64,000 bases of DNA from Roseiarcus sp963824475 (GCA_963824475.1 CAWGPR010000003.1:310001-374000), one strand, 5' to 3'; shown: positions 1 through 9,298, numbered from the stretch's first letter. Translations and numbers: made by a program. Notes: a model not told the origin generated them from the sequence alone.

Positions 1-514
1 GATCGACCACGGCGCGCGCGAGAAGATGCAGGCGGCGCTCAAGCGCGCGGAAGCGGAAGGCGGCAAGGTCCACGGCGGGGGGACGGTCGCTAAGGGCGTT
101 CCGAACGACGGCGCCTATGTCGAGCCGGCGATCGTCGAGATGCCGGACCAGTCGGGCGTCGTGCGCGAGGAGACCTTCGCGCCGATCCTCTATACGCTCG
201 GCTATGACGCGCTGGACGAGGCGATCGCGATTCACAATGACGTCCCCCAGGGCCTTTCGTCGTCGATCTTCACCCTGAACCTGCGCGAGGCGGAGACGTT
301 TTTGTCGGCGTCCGGCTCCGACTGCGGCATCGCCAACGTCAATATCGGCCCCTCGGGCGCGGAGATCGGCGGCGCTTTCGGCGGCGAGAAGGAGACGGGC
401 GGCGGGCGCGAGAGCGGCTCCGACGCCTGGAAAGCGTACATGCGCCGGCAGACGAGCACGGTGAACTATTCGGCCAAGCTGCCGCTCGCCCAAGGGGTGC
501 GGTTCGATTTCTAG
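1..514 (+). CDS. ALDH7-type aldehyde dehydrogenase, C-terminal part
   Basis: This is the last 170 residues of an aldehyde dehydrogenase; the reading frame is open from base 2, so the start lies outside the window. The fragment has the conserved EETFAPILY segment and the C-terminal block with NIGPSGAEIGGAFGGEK, GGGRESGSDAWK and a VNYS-containing tail. These are characteristic of the ALDH7 (antiquitin) group, which oxidises alpha-aminoadipate semialdehyde or its cyclic form in lysine catabolism. The catalytic cysteine and glutamate lie upstream and cannot be checked. A REP-like hairpin separates it from the downstream FAD oxidoreductase. The family is clear; the exact substrate is inferred from the subgroup. 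Confidence 0.9.
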   Translation, partial: IDHGAREKMQAALKRAEAEGGKVHGGGTVAKGVPNDGAYVEPAIVEMPDQSGVVREETFAPILYTLGYDALDEAIAIHNDVPQGLSSSIFTLNLREAETFLSASGSDCGIANVNIGPSGAEIGGAFGGEKETGGGRESGSDAWKAYMRRQTSTVNYSAKLPLAQGVRFDF

Positions 515-544
515 CGCGGCGATGGGACAGCGCCTCTCTCCAAG

Positions 545-582
545 CCTCGTCCTGAGGCGCCGCGAAGCGGCCTCGAAGGAGG
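545..582. repeat. REP-like palindromic repeat
   Basis: A short repeat beginning CCTCGTCCTGAGGCGCC and containing the hairpin GCCGC-GAA-GCGGC lies between the ALDH stop and the next start. A near-identical copy begins at 2219. Repeats of the type CCTCGTCCTGAGG...CCTCGAAGGA are dispersed intergenic palindromes in many Hyphomicrobiales. Confidence 0.75.
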
Positions 583-611
583 CGCCGCGCTGCCGACCCC
601 GCGCGACCCTG

Positions 612-2213
612 ATGCCTGACGTCGTTGTCATCGGCGGCGGCCATAACGGCCTTGTCGCCGCCGCCTATCTCGCCGCCGCGGGCCTCAAAGTCACCGTGCT
701 CGAGCGCCGCGCAGTCGTCGGCGGCGCGGCGGTGACCGAGGAATTTCATGCCCACTTCCGCAATTCCGTCGCCGCCTACACGGTTTCGCTTCTGAACCCA
801 ACAATCATCCGCGATCTCGATCTTCATCGCCATGGGCTTCGCATCGTCGAGCGACCCTTATCGAATTTCCTGCCCCTGCCCGACGGGCGATATCTGAAGG
901 TCGCGCCGGGGCGCACCAAGGCCGAAGTCGCCAAGTTCTCCGCCTGCGACGCCGACCGGCTCGACGCGTATGAGGCGCGGCTTGAGCGCCTGACCGATGT
1001 CTTGCGCGCGCTCGCGCTCAAGACGCCGCCCAATCTGGCGACGGGACAGGGGCTCGCCGCCAATCTCGGCGCTCTCCTCGATACCGCCAAGGTCGGAAAC
1101 CGTCTTCGTTCGCTCGGGCTCGAAGGGCAGCGCGACCTTCTCGAACTCTTCACCCGCTCGGCCGGCGACGTCCTCGACCAATGGTTCGAGAGCGATCCGA
1201 TCAAGGCGATCCTCGGCTTCGACGGCATCGTCGGAACCTACTCAAGCCCCTATGCGGCGGGCACAGGCTACGTGCTTCTCCACCATTGCTGGGGCGAGGT
1301 GAATGGCAAAAAGGGCGTCTGGGGCCATGCAATCGGCGGCATGGGCGCGATCACCCAGGCGATGGCCCGCGCCTGCGCCGAGCGCGGGGCGGACATCCGC
1401 ACCAATTGCGCAGTGAGCGAAATTCTGGTCGAGAAGGGCCGCGCCGTGGGCGTCGTCACCGACAAGGGCGAGAAGCTCGCGGCCCGCGCGTTGGTTTCCA
1501 ACCTGCATCCGAAGCTCACCTTCGAGAAGCTTCTCGATCCGGCCGTCCTGCCCGCCGACTTCCGCGCCCGCATCGCCTCCTATCGCAGCGGCTCGGGCTC
1601 CTTCCGCATGAACCTGGCGCTCAGCGAGCTGCCGAGCTTTACGGCGCTTCCGGGCCACGCAGCTGCGGAGCATCACGGCGCGGGCATCGTGATCGCGCCA
1701 AGCCTCGCCTATATGGAGCGCGCTTATCTCGACGCCCGGCTCACCGGCTGGTCGGCCGCCCCGATCATCGAAATGCTGATCCCCTCGACCCTCGACGATT
1801 CGCTTGCGCCAACGGGTCGCCACGTCGCCTCGCTGTTCTGCCAGCATGTCGCGCCGACGCTGCCGGACGGGCGCTCATGGGACGATGAGCGCGAAACGGT
1901 CGCGAACCTGATGATCGACACGGTCGATTCTTACGCGCCGGGCTTCGAGGCGTCCGTTATCGCCCGCCAGATCCTTTCGCCGCTCGACCTCGAGCGCGAG
2001 TTCGGCCTTGTCGGCGGCGACATCTTCCACGGGCGCTTGAGCCTCGACCAGCTCTATTCGGCCAGGCCCGTGCTCGGACACGCCGACTACCGCTCGCCCG
2101 TTCCGGGCTTATACATGTGCGGCGCCTCGACCCATCCGGGCGGCGGCGTCACCGGCGCGCCGGGCCACAATGCGGCGCGCGAGATGATCCGCGACTTGCG
2201 CGCCCGGCGGTAA
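612..2213 (+). CDS. PYROXD2/phytoene-dehydrogenase-like FAD oxidoreductase
   Basis: A 533-residue flavoprotein of the phytoene dehydrogenase/PYROXD2 superfamily. Residues 4-21 form a dinucleotide-binding Rossmann motif (VVVIGGGHNGLVAAAYLA), followed by the ERR..VGG segment. The C-terminus carries the second FAD contact (GLYMCGASTHPGGGVTGAPG) usual for this family. The frame stays open upstream to 522, but that stretch is the REP repeat, so ATG 612 directly before the Rossmann strand is chosen. The substrate is unknown; bacterial members are often annotated only as NAD(P)/FAD-dependent oxidoreductases. It may be co-transcribed with the upstream aldehyde dehydrogenase. Confidence 0.88.
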   Translation: MPDVVVIGGGHNGLVAAAYLAAAGLKVTVLERRAVVGGAAVTEEFHAHFRNSVAAYTVSLLNPTIIRDLDLHRHGLRIVERPLSNFLPLPDGRYLKVAPGRTKAEVAKFSACDADRLDAYEARLERLTDVLRALALKTPPNLATGQGLAANLGALLDTAKVGNRLRSLGLEGQRDLLELFTRSAGDVLDQWFESDPIKAILGFDGIVGTYSSPYAAGTGYVLLHHCWGEVNGKKGVWGHAIGGMGAITQAMARACAERGADIRTNCAVSEILVEKGRAVGVVTDKGEKLAARALVSNLHPKLTFEKLLDPAVLPADFRARIASYRSGSGSFRMNLALSELPSFTALPGHAAAEHHGAGIVIAPSLAYMERAYLDARLTGWSAAPIIEMLIPSTLDDSLAPTGRHVASLFCQHVAPTLPDGRSWDDERETVANLMIDTVDSYAPGFEASVIARQILSPLDLEREFGLVGGDIFHGRLSLDQLYSARPVLGHADYRSPVPGLYMCGASTHPGGGVTGAPGHNAAREMIRDLRARR

Positions 2214-2218
2214 GCGGA

Positions 2219-2354
2219 CCTCGTCCTGAAGCGCCGCGAAGCGGCCTCGAAAGTCTTGCCCTGAGCTTGTCGAAGGGGACGTGTGAGCTCGCACGAACGT
2301 TCGCGCCGACTAGACCATCCTTCGAGGGCCCCGCCTCCGCGGGGCCGCCTTGAG
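2219..2354. repeat. Two REP-like palindromes in inverted orientation
   Basis: The gap between two convergent genes holds a second copy of the CCTCGTCCTGA repeat (2219-2253), a CCCTGAGCTTGTCGAAGGG-type motif (about 2258-2277) and an inverted REP-like unit (2315-2354). The latter has a perfect 8-bp stem, GGCCCCGC (2327-2334) with GCGGGGCC (2339-2346). Such hairpins between convergent genes often stabilise or end transcripts on both strands; no T-run follows. Confidence 0.7.
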
Positions 2355-2414
2355 GCGTGAGGTCGCTGGCCCCACATTAACGGGCGCCGCGCGGCCCGAG
2401 GCGCGCTTCGGCGC

Positions 2415-3416
2415 TTACGGCTTCTCCCACGATCCGCTCTTGGCGGAGCGGAACAGGGCGTCGATGACCCGCATGTTGGCGACCGCGTCCTCGATTCCGA
2501 ACTCGAGCGGCGAGCCGTCTTGAATCGCGCGGGAGAACGCGTCGCCCTGCAGCGTGTATTGATCGCAGGTGGCGAATTGCTCGACCCGGCGCCCGCCGCC
2601 GATGAGATCGGCGCCGGTGTCGATGACGATTTCGGCGGGCCGTTCGGGCGGCGCGTTGAACGGGATCAAGACCTCGATCCTTCCGGCGTCGCCGACGATC
2701 GTCACCCGCTGGTGCGCCGACAATTGGGTGCCGACGGTGAAGGTGAGGCAGCGTCCGTTGGGGAACTCGAGGATGGCGCTGGCCAGGCGATCGGTTTGAA
2801 AGTTCGGGTCGCGGTCGATTGTCGCAACGACCCGCGTCGGCTCCGCGGCGAAAATGTAGCGGGCGGTGAGAATGGCGTAGCAGCCGATGTCATAGAGCCC
2901 GCCGCCGCCAGGGGGCCGGTTGCGCACATTGGCGGGGTCAAGCAGTCGGTAGGAGAAGAACGTCTGGATCGCGCGCAATTCCCCGATCGACCCGTCGCGG
3001 GCCAGTTCACGCGCGCGGCGCCACTGCGGGTGGTGACGCACCATGAAGGCCTCGGCGACGAGCTTGCCGGAGCGGTCGCGCGCGTCGATCAAGGGGCGCG
3101 CTTCCTTAGCGTCGAGCGCGATCGGCTTCTCGCACAACACGTGCTTCCCGGCGGCGAGCGCGCGAAGCGTCCAAGGGACATGCAGTTCATTAGGCAGCGG
3201 ATTGTAGACCGCTTCGATCTCGGCGTCGGCGAGCAAGTCCTCGTAGGAGCCGAACGCGCGCTCGATGCCGAGCTTGTCCGCGGCCGCTCGCGCCTTGCCA
3301 AGATCGCGCGAGGCGATCGCAGCTATATGCGAGACCTCGCCCCGCTGCATCGCCGGGATGACCTTTTCGACGCCGATCTTGGCGACGCCCAGCACTCCCC
3401 ATTTGACCTTGCGCAA
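2415..3416 (-). CDS. Gfo/Idh/MocA-family oxidoreductase
   Basis: A 333-residue NAD(P)-dependent sugar or polyol dehydrogenase of the Gfo/Idh/MocA family. The N-terminus has the Rossmann strand WGVLGVAKIG, and the hallmark EKPIA motif with the catalytic lysine lies near residue 97. The central GGGGLYDIGCYAI segment is the usual substrate-domain helix with a conserved aspartate. The start is TTG (3414-3416), supported by a strong Shine-Dalgarno sequence GGGAGGGG (complement of 3423-3430); no better ATG exists. It lies downstream of an aldo/keto reductase on the same strand and close to a sugar ABC importer, suggesting carbohydrate metabolism. The substrate cannot be deduced. Confidence 0.9.
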   Translation of the reverse strand: MRKVKWGVLGVAKIGVEKVIPAMQRGEVSHIAAIASRDLGKARAAADKLGIERAFGSYEDLLADAEIEAVYNPLPNELHVPWTLRALAAGKHVLCEKPIALDAKEARPLIDARDRSGKLVAEAFMVRHHPQWRRARELARDGSIGELRAIQTFFSYRLLDPANVRNRPPGGGGLYDIGCYAILTARYIFAAEPTRVVATIDRDPNFQTDRLASAILEFPNGRCLTFTVGTQLSAHQRVTIVGDAGRIEVLIPFNAPPERPAEIVIDTGADLIGGGRRVEQFATCDQYTLQGDAFSRAIQDGSPLEFGIEDAVANMRVIDALFRSAKSGSWEKP

Positions 3417-3467
3417 CCGCTTCCCCTCCCGCTGAAAAGGCCGCCCTGCCGCGAGCGGCGGAAATCC

Positions 3468-4508
3468 CTACGCCTTTGGCGCCGGCACGCGGCCATCGGC
3501 CTGCCGCGCCAGCATCCAGCCCGGATATTCGGGCTTGAGCGCGCTGACCGCGTCGAGTTTCGCGATCTCTTCGGACGTGAGCTTGAGCTCGGCGGCGGCG
3601 AGATTGTCCTCAAGCTGCTCAATGGTTTTGGCGCCGATAATGACGCTCATCACGCCTTTGCGTTGCAAGAGCCAGGCGAGCGCAACGCGCGCCACGGAGG
3701 AGCCGTGGGCCTTGGCGATCGGCGCCATCGCGTCGATGATGTCGTAGGCCCGTTCCTTGTCGACCGGGGGGAAATCAAACGTCGTGCGCCGCGAATCGTT
3801 GTCGCCGCGCTTGTCGCGGGTGAATTTGCCGGAGAGGAATCCGCCGGCGAGCGGGCTCCACACCATGATACCGAGCCCCTGGTCCTCGACCAGCGGCACG
3901 ATCTCGCGCTCAAGCTCGCGACCGGCGATCGAATAGTAGGCCTGCACCGTCTCAAAGCGCGCGTAGCCGCGCTTGTCCGAAACGCCGAGCGCCTTCATGA
4001 GCTGCCATGCGGCGAGGTTCGAGCAGCCGATCGTGTTGACGAGACCGCGGCTCACGCAATCGTCGAGCGCGCGCAGGGTCTCTTCAAGCGGCGTCACGGG
4101 GTCGAAACCGTGGATCTGATAAAGATCCACATGATCGAGGCCCAGCCGTTTCAAGCTGCCGGCGATCTGGTCCATGATGTGGCCGCGCGACAGGCCGACC
4201 GCGTTCGGCCCCGGCCCCATTCGGCCGCGCACCTTGGTGGCGATGATGACGTCCTCGCGCTTGACGCCGAGGTCGCGCAACGCTTGGCCGACGTGAGTCT
4301 CGGACTGGCCTTCGGAATAGACGTTTGCCGTATCGATGAAATTGACTCCAGCCTCAAGAGCGCGGCCGACGAGCTTGGTGCAGGCGACCTGATCGAGCGT
4401 CCCAATATTGCGCCACATTCCGCCGGCGCTGCCGCCGTGAAAGGTCATCGCACCAAGGCAGATTTCGGAAACGAACTGGCCGGTCCGGCCAAGCGGTCGA
4501 TAGCGCAT
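3468..4508 (-). CDS. Aldo/keto reductase
   Basis: A 346-residue NADPH-dependent aldo/keto reductase of the YajO/TAS-like group, a cytosolic (beta/alpha)8 barrel. Visible features are the N-terminal CLGAMTFHGG strand, the catalytic aspartate and tyrosine in NFIDTANVYSEGQSE, lysine in IIATKVRG, histidine in LYQIHGFD, and the cofactor segment MVWSPLAGGFLSGKF. The length is normal for the family. The gene starts at ATG 4506-4508, about 145 bp downstream of the ABC transporter ATPase on the same strand. With the Gfo/Idh/MocA gene it may interconvert the imported sugar; the substrate is inferred from context only. Confidence 0.92.
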   Translation of the reverse strand: MRYRPLGRTGQFVSEICLGAMTFHGGSAGGMWRNIGTLDQVACTKLVGRALEAGVNFIDTANVYSEGQSETHVGQALRDLGVKREDVIIATKVRGRMGPGPNAVGLSRGHIMDQIAGSLKRLGLDHVDLYQIHGFDPVTPLEETLRALDDCVSRGLVNTIGCSNLAAWQLMKALGVSDKRGYARFETVQAYYSIAGRELEREIVPLVEDQGLGIMVWSPLAGGFLSGKFTRDKRGDNDSRRTTFDFPPVDKERAYDIIDAMAPIAKAHGSSVARVALAWLLQRKGVMSVIIGAKTIEQLEDNLAAAELKLTSEEIAKLDAVSALKPEYPGWMLARQADGRVPAPKA

Positions 4509-4652
4509 GAAACGTCAGTCCCCATGTGGAAGGCGCCGCGTGCAATGGCGCGGCCTTGCGAAAGCCCCATTCAATCGCGTGCGCCGCGCTCGCGCAAATC
4601 GCTGTTTCGTGAACACCGCCGCTTGAAGCGCGCGCTGCAGCAAAAGGCGCCG

Positions 4653-5435
4653 TCAGGCCGCCTCTGCTTCGACCGGCGGAGCCATGGCGCCGGTCATCAT
4701 AGCGACCGCGTCCGACATCGTCACCTGCTTCGGATCAACGACGGTCAGGCGGCGGCCCAGGCGGTGAATGTGAATACGGTCGGCGACTTCGAACACATGG
4801 GGCATGTTGTGCGAAATGAGGATGATCGGCAGCCCGCGCTTCTTCACGTCAAGAATAAGCTCGAGCACGCGCCGCAACTCCTTCACCCCGAGCGCGGCCG
4901 TCGGTTCGTCCATGATGACGACGCGCTTGGCGAAGGCCGCGGCGCGCGCGACCGCGACGCCCTGGCGCTGGCCGCCCGACAGCGTCTCGACGGGCTGGCT
5001 GATGTTCTGGATCGTCATCAGGCCGAGTTCGTTGAGCTTCTCGCGGGCGAACTTTTGCATCGCGGCGCGGTCAAGCGCGCGAAAGAAGCCGCCGATCACC
5101 CCGGTCGATCGGATCTCGCGTCCCAGGAACATGTTGTCGGCGATCGAGAGCGCTGGAGACAGCGCCAGATTTTGGTACACGGTCTCGATGCCCGCAGCCC
5201 GCGCTTCGATCGGGGACTGAAAGCGCACAATCTCGCCGCCAAGCCAAATCTCACCGGAATCGGGGATCACGGCGCCGCAGAGAGCTTTGATCAGCGTCGA
5301 TTTGCCCGCGCCGTTGTCGCCGATGACGGCGAGGATCTCGCCGGGATAAAGATCGAAATCGGCGTGATCGAGGGCGGTGACGCGACCATAGCGTTTGACG
5401 AGTTGTCGCGCGACGAGAATGGGTTCCACGCTCAC
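4653..5435 (-). CDS. frcA: Sugar ABC transporter ATP-binding protein, FrcA-like
   Basis: A 260-residue single-domain ATPase of a CUT2-type sugar importer. The order is Walker A GDNGAGKST (residues 39-47), Q-loop in TVYQNLALSP, signature LSGGQRQGVAVARA, Walker B VVIMDEPTAALG and switch histidine in LISHNMPHVFEV. Single-domain CUT2 ATPases of this length and wording match FrcA of the fructose/ribose/mannose transporter of Sinorhizobium, from memory of that family. The start is GTG 5433-5435, which overlaps the permease stop as GTGA and indicates translational coupling; a longer open frame to 5510 lies inside the permease gene and is rejected. Substrate assignment is by similarity. Confidence 0.9.
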   Translation of the reverse strand: MSVEPILVARQLVKRYGRVTALDHADFDLYPGEILAVIGDNGAGKSTLIKALCGAVIPDSGEIWLGGEIVRFQSPIEARAAGIETVYQNLALSPALSIADNMFLGREIRSTGVIGGFFRALDRAAMQKFAREKLNELGLMTIQNISQPVETLSGGQRQGVAVARAAAFAKRVVIMDEPTAALGVKELRRVLELILDVKKRGLPIILISHNMPHVFEVADRIHIHRLGRRLTVVDPKQVTMSDAVAMMTGAMAPPVEAEAA

Positions 5436-6517
5436 TTGGAGACCCTCCGGATCCACTGGTCGAGCGCGACGGCGATGATGATCAGCACCCCCACGGCGAA
5501 TTCCTGCCACAGCACGTCAAGGCCGGCCAGCGACACCGCTGAGCGGAACACGCCGACGATCAGGGCTCCAATCAGCGTCCCAATAATCGAGCCGCGGCCG
5601 CCAAACAGGCTGGTGCCGCCGATCACCACCGCGGTGATGCTGTCCAGGTTGGCGTTCTCGCCGGCAGTCGGACTGATCGCGCCGACGCGGCCGATCAAAG
5701 CCCAGCCGGCGATCGCGGCGATAAGGCCGGCGAGGACGTAGACGCTGAGGAGAATATGATCGGTGTTGATGCCCGCAAGGCGGGCCGCTTCTGGGTCGTC
5801 GCCCGTGGCGTAGACGTGTCGCCCGTAGGCCGTGCGGACGAGAACGTACCAGACGATCGCCGCGACGATCAGCAGCAGGAAGGTGCCCCACATGATGCGG
5901 GCGGAGCCGATGGCGACCTGATTGCCCATGATCTGCAGGAACCAGGCCTTGTCTTCTATGTCCTGCATTCCGATCGTTTCGCTCTGCGAATAGAAGGTGT
6001 TGAGCGCGCCAATGATGCTGAGCGTGCCGAGCGTCACAATGAACGGGGGCATTTTGAGACGTGTGACCAGAATCCCATTGAGGTAGCCGAAGACGGCGCC
6101 GACCAGAAGGCCGAGCGGAAAGGCGATGATGATCGGGACGCCGTCGAGCACGGCGAGACGACCCATGACCACCGAGGAAATGACCATGATGACGCCGATG
6201 GAAAGGTCGATGCCTGCAGTCAGGATAACCAGCGTCTGCCCTACGCCGAGAATGCCGGTCACCATCACCTGCGTCAGCACGGTCGAGAGATTGCTCGCGG
6301 CGGTGAACCGCGCCGGGTTGACGGCGACGCCGAGCAAGAGGCCGAGCACCAGCACGACGAAAGGCACTGTCGTCGGGTAGACATGCAGGAAACGCTGCAG
6401 GCGCTGGAGGAAGGTCAGCCGCTCTTCGTCGAATGAAGCGAATGTGCTCGCCGCGCCAGTCAGGACCTTTTCAAACTCCGGCGGCGCAGCGCGGCCCGTG
6501 TCGGACGCTTGGCTCAT
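5432..6517 (-). CDS. frcC: Sugar ABC transporter permease, FrcC-like
   Basis: A 361-residue inner-membrane permease of the RbsC/FrcC (BPD_transp_2) family. About 45 cytoplasmic residues precede the first membrane span. It has the family segments LTAGIDLSIGVIM and GDDPEAARLAGIN, and near the end ITAVVIGGTSLFGGRGSIIGTLIGA. It forms the channel for the FrcA-like ATPase (GTGA overlap) and the FrcB-like binding protein upstream. The 131-bp gap to frcB contains a stable hairpin likely to favour higher expression of the binding protein. The substrate is probably fructose or a related sugar. Confidence 0.92.
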   Translation of the reverse strand: MSQASDTGRAAPPEFEKVLTGAASTFASFDEERLTFLQRLQRFLHVYPTTVPFVVLVLGLLLGVAVNPARFTAASNLSTVLTQVMVTGILGVGQTLVILTAGIDLSIGVIMVISSVVMGRLAVLDGVPIIIAFPLGLLVGAVFGYLNGILVTRLKMPPFIVTLGTLSIIGALNTFYSQSETIGMQDIEDKAWFLQIMGNQVAIGSARIMWGTFLLLIVAAIVWYVLVRTAYGRHVYATGDDPEAARLAGINTDHILLSVYVLAGLIAAIAGWALIGRVGAISPTAGENANLDSITAVVIGGTSLFGGRGSIIGTLIGALIVGVFRSAVSLAGLDVLWQEFAVGVLIIIAVALDQWIRRVSK

Positions 6518-6569
6518 CGTTTCCTCGTTCGTTTCCCCGCATCGCGCCTCTTGGCGTCCTGAGCTTAGG

Positions 6570-6604
6570 GCCGGCGGCTGCGGCGAGAGACCGCGGACGC
6601 CGGC
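6570..6604. promoter_or_regulatory. Intercistronic hairpin between frcB and frcC
   Basis: GCCGGCG (6570-6576) pairs perfectly with CGCCGGC (6598-6604), and CTGCGG and CCGCGG extend the inner stem. It sits directly downstream of the binding-protein gene on the minus strand and lacks a T-run. It is a plausible mRNA-stabilising or attenuating structure of the kind often found between a binding-protein gene and its permease genes. Confidence 0.6.
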
Positions 6605-6648
6605 TCTTCTTTGGCTTTAGGGAAATTAAGCTCCCAATGCTCGGCAAA

Positions 6649-7659
6649 TCAACCCCAGCAGAGCTTCATACCCTCTTCGACGCTGATCGAAGGAACGCCC
6701 GGCACGGGATGGTCGGTTACAAGTTTCTCGCCGGTGTCTTTGCTCTCCGGCTTCTTGCCGGACTTAATGTACTCCGCGATCGCCTCGACGCCGTCAGACG
6801 CCATGAGGAGCGGATATTGCTGGGAAGTTGCGCCGATGATGCCGTCCTTGACCCATTTCACGCCCTGGCAGCCGCCGTCGACCGCAACAATTGTCACGCC
6901 CTTCTCCCGGCCCGCCGCCTTGAGCGCGGCATAGCCGCCGTAGGCCGCCGGCTCGTTGATCGCATAGACGAGATCGATGTGGTCCGCTTTCTGCAGGATG
7001 TTCTCCATCGCCTTGCGGCCGCCTTCGGTCGCCCCTTGCGTCACGTCGGAGCCGACGAGCTGCGGGCTGTCGCTCTGGGCATAGTGCTTGGGATCCTTGA
7101 CCGGGATGCCAAAGCCGGTGAGAAAGCCGTTGTGGCGCAAATAGTCGACCGTCGGCTCGTTGGGCGATAGATCGAGCGTGGCGATCTTGGCCGTCTTGGC
7201 CTTGTCGCCGAGGGTCGCCTTCGCCCACTCGCCGATGAGTTCGCCGGCCTTGAAATTGTCGGTGGCGAAGTTGGCGTCGGCCGCTGTGATTGGGTCGAGC
7301 GGCGTGTCGAGGGTGATGACGAGAACGCCGGCCTTGCGGGCCTTTTCGACGGTTGGCACGATCGCGGTTGAATCGCTCGGGACCAGCAGGATGCCCTTGG
7401 CGCCGGCGGCCATCAGCTGCTCGATCGCCCTTACCTCTCCGTCATTGTCGCCGTCGAACTTGCCGGCATAGGCTTGCGGGGTCAGGCCGAGCTCCTTGGC
7501 TTTGGCCTCGAAGCCTTCCTTCATTTTGACAAAGAAGGGATTGGTGTTGGTTTTCGTGATGAGGCCGACGATATCGCCGGCATAGGCAGGCGCGCCCATA
7601 AGGGCAAGAGATAGCGCAGCCGCCGCGGCGGACGCGAACAATCCAGAAATCTTGGACAC
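6649..7659 (-). CDS. frcB: Periplasmic sugar-binding protein, FrcB-like
   Basis: A 336-residue periplasmic binding protein of the type I sugar (RbsB/FrcB) family. A signal peptide covers about residues 1-23 (SKISGLF..LMGAPAYA, cut after AYA). The mature protein starts with GDIVGLITKTNTNPFF, then shows LVPSDSTAIVPTV, VITLDTPLDP and VDGGCQGVKWVKDG, typical ligand-pocket segments. The start is GTG 7657-7659, preceded by a strong Shine-Dalgarno GGAGGAAACCT. A longer ATG-started frame to 7755 would bury the signal peptide and is rejected. It is first in the frcBCA-like operon, divergent from a ROK regulator with a shared inverted-repeat operator. Confidence 0.92.
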   Translation of the reverse strand: MSKISGLFASAAAAALSLALMGAPAYAGDIVGLITKTNTNPFFVKMKEGFEAKAKELGLTPQAYAGKFDGDNDGEVRAIEQLMAAGAKGILLVPSDSTAIVPTVEKARKAGVLVITLDTPLDPITAADANFATDNFKAGELIGEWAKATLGDKAKTAKIATLDLSPNEPTVDYLRHNGFLTGFGIPVKDPKHYAQSDSPQLVGSDVTQGATEGGRKAMENILQKADHIDLVYAINEPAAYGGYAALKAAGREKGVTIVAVDGGCQGVKWVKDGIIGATSQQYPLLMASDGVEAIAEYIKSGKKPESKDTGEKLVTDHPVPGVPSISVEEGMKLCWG

Positions 7660-7782
7660 AGGTTTCCTCCCGATGAAGTCGACAGCAACGTCGATCCACT
7701 CGCAAGCGGCCGGAAGTGAGCCTGCCTCGCTGCGACTGTTTTCGCGCCGTCGCACTCCCTTAGGGCAAACTTTTGGCTGAGA

Positions 7783-7819
7783 GTCAAGGATAATTACACC
7801 CGGTTGAATAATCCTTGAC
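7783..7819. promoter_or_regulatory. Inverted-repeat operator between frcB and the ROK regulator
   Basis: GTCAAGGATAATT (7783-7795) and AATAATCCTTGAC (7807-7819) are inverted copies matching at 12 of 13 positions. The right arm overlaps a plus-strand -35 (TTGACA, 7815-7820) with AATGAT 17 bp further, facing the regulator. The left arm overlaps a minus-strand TTGACT facing frcB. The geometry suggests one repressor controls both divergent promoters. Confidence 0.65.
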
Positions 7820-7863
7820 AGACGCCGTATTCAGCACAATGATGCGCGCAAGACGTATAGACA

Positions 7864-9173
7864 ATGCAGAGGCGGAGGATGAAGGAGGCGCACGGCGACC
7901 CAAGCGCGTACGCGGTGCGTGGGGACGAGGGCGGTGATGTGACGCTCGCTTCGCCGCTTGGCGCGATCTCCCCGACGAACACCGGCGGGGCGAATCAGGC
8001 GGGCGTGCGGCTCTACAATGAAAGGTTGTTGCTGTCGCTCGTGCGTCGCTTCGGTCCGTTGTCCAAGATCGAGGTCGCGCGATTGACGGGACTGTCGGTG
8101 CAATCGACTTCCGCGACGATGAACCGGCTGCAATCAGACGGGCTCTTGAAGCGAGAGGCCCCGCTGCGTGGCCGAGTTGGACAGCCGACGATCCCCATGT
8201 CGATCGATCCAGAAGGCGCCTATTCGTTCGGGCTCAAAATCGGGCGGCGCAGGTGCGATTTGGTGCTGATCGATTTTCGCGGCGCCATTCGCCAGCGCGC
8301 CCACCGCGCCTACGCCTTTCCGACGCCAACCATGATCCTCGATTTTGTCCGAATTCGCTGCCGTCGCTCGATCGTTCGCTCAACCCCTTGCAGAAACGGC
8401 GAATCGCTGGCCTTGGCGTCGCGGCGCCGTTTCAGTTGTGGGACTGGGAATCCGAGATCGCCGCCCCGCCCGGCGCAATGGACGCGTGGCGCCACTTCGA
8501 CGCGGAAAGTGAAATCGCCGCTATCTGCCCTTATCCGACGACGCTGTGCAATGATGCGACCGCCGCCTGCGCGGCCGAGTTCTTCTTTGGTCGCTGTTGG
8601 CGCTATCGCGACTTCCTTTATTTCTTCATCGGCGAGTTTCTCGGCGGAGGGTTGGTGCTCGACGGCGCGCTGCGTCCGGGACGCACAGGCAACGCAGCCG
8701 CGCTTGGATCGATGCCGATCATGGCGAAGAGCGATGGCGACCGCCCTCCGCAGTTGATCGCGTGCGCGTCAATTTATCAACTGGAGCGCCGGCTGGAGGC
8801 GGCCGGAAAAGACGCCTCATCAATTTGGGCGACGCCTGAAGCATGGGGCGAATTCGGGCCGCAACTCGACGCCTGGATCGAAGACGCCGCGTCCGCGCTG
8901 GCCTATGCAACGGTGGCTGCGATCTCCGTCATCGACTTTGAGGCGGTGGTGATCGACGGCGCCATGCCTGCGACGGTGCGCGAGCGTCTGACCGCTCGCA
9001 CCGCGCAGGTCTTCGCCGGCCTCGATCGGCGCGGGTTGAGCGACGTCGACATTGTCTCGGGCTCGATCGGAGCCGACGCCGGCTCGATCGGCGGCGCGGC
9101 GTTGCCGCTCATTAAGCTGTTCGCCCGCGACCGAGAAGTTCTATTCAAGGATGCAATGAGCCAAGCGAGCTGA
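7864..9173 (+). pseudogene. ROK-family transcriptional regulator with one frameshift (FrcR-like)
   Basis: Two frames together encode one ROK-family repressor of about 436 residues. Frame 1 (from 7864; ATG 7879 is an alternative start) supplies an N-terminal MarR-like winged helix (LSLVRRFGPLSKIEVARLTGLS) and the beginning of the sugar-kinase fold, ending in MILDFV. The protein then continues in frame 3 as SLPSL...RRIAGLGVAAPFQLWDW and runs to 9173, including GEFLGGGLVLDG. One missing base near 8351 explains the shift, since the total length becomes a multiple of three. It is divergent from the frcBCA-like operon, so it is probably its local sugar-responsive repressor. Either the gene is inactivated or the base is an assembly error. 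Confidence 0.8.
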
Positions 9174-9298
9174 GACGCAAAGGCCCGCGCATCGCGCGAA
9201 CTTGGCTCTGAGCGTTTTGATCGGTAAGTCTGTTGGTTGCCCGGACACGGGCGAAACCGTCCTGACCGCATTTTTTTCAACGACCGAACAGAGGCGTT

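Noticed and set aside
2520..5741. A 1073-codon open frame on the plus strand
   Set aside because: It runs antisense through three well-supported minus-strand genes (Gfo/Idh/MocA, AKR, FrcA-like) and has Arg/Asp/Gly-rich composition without any domain; it is a GC-rich shadow.
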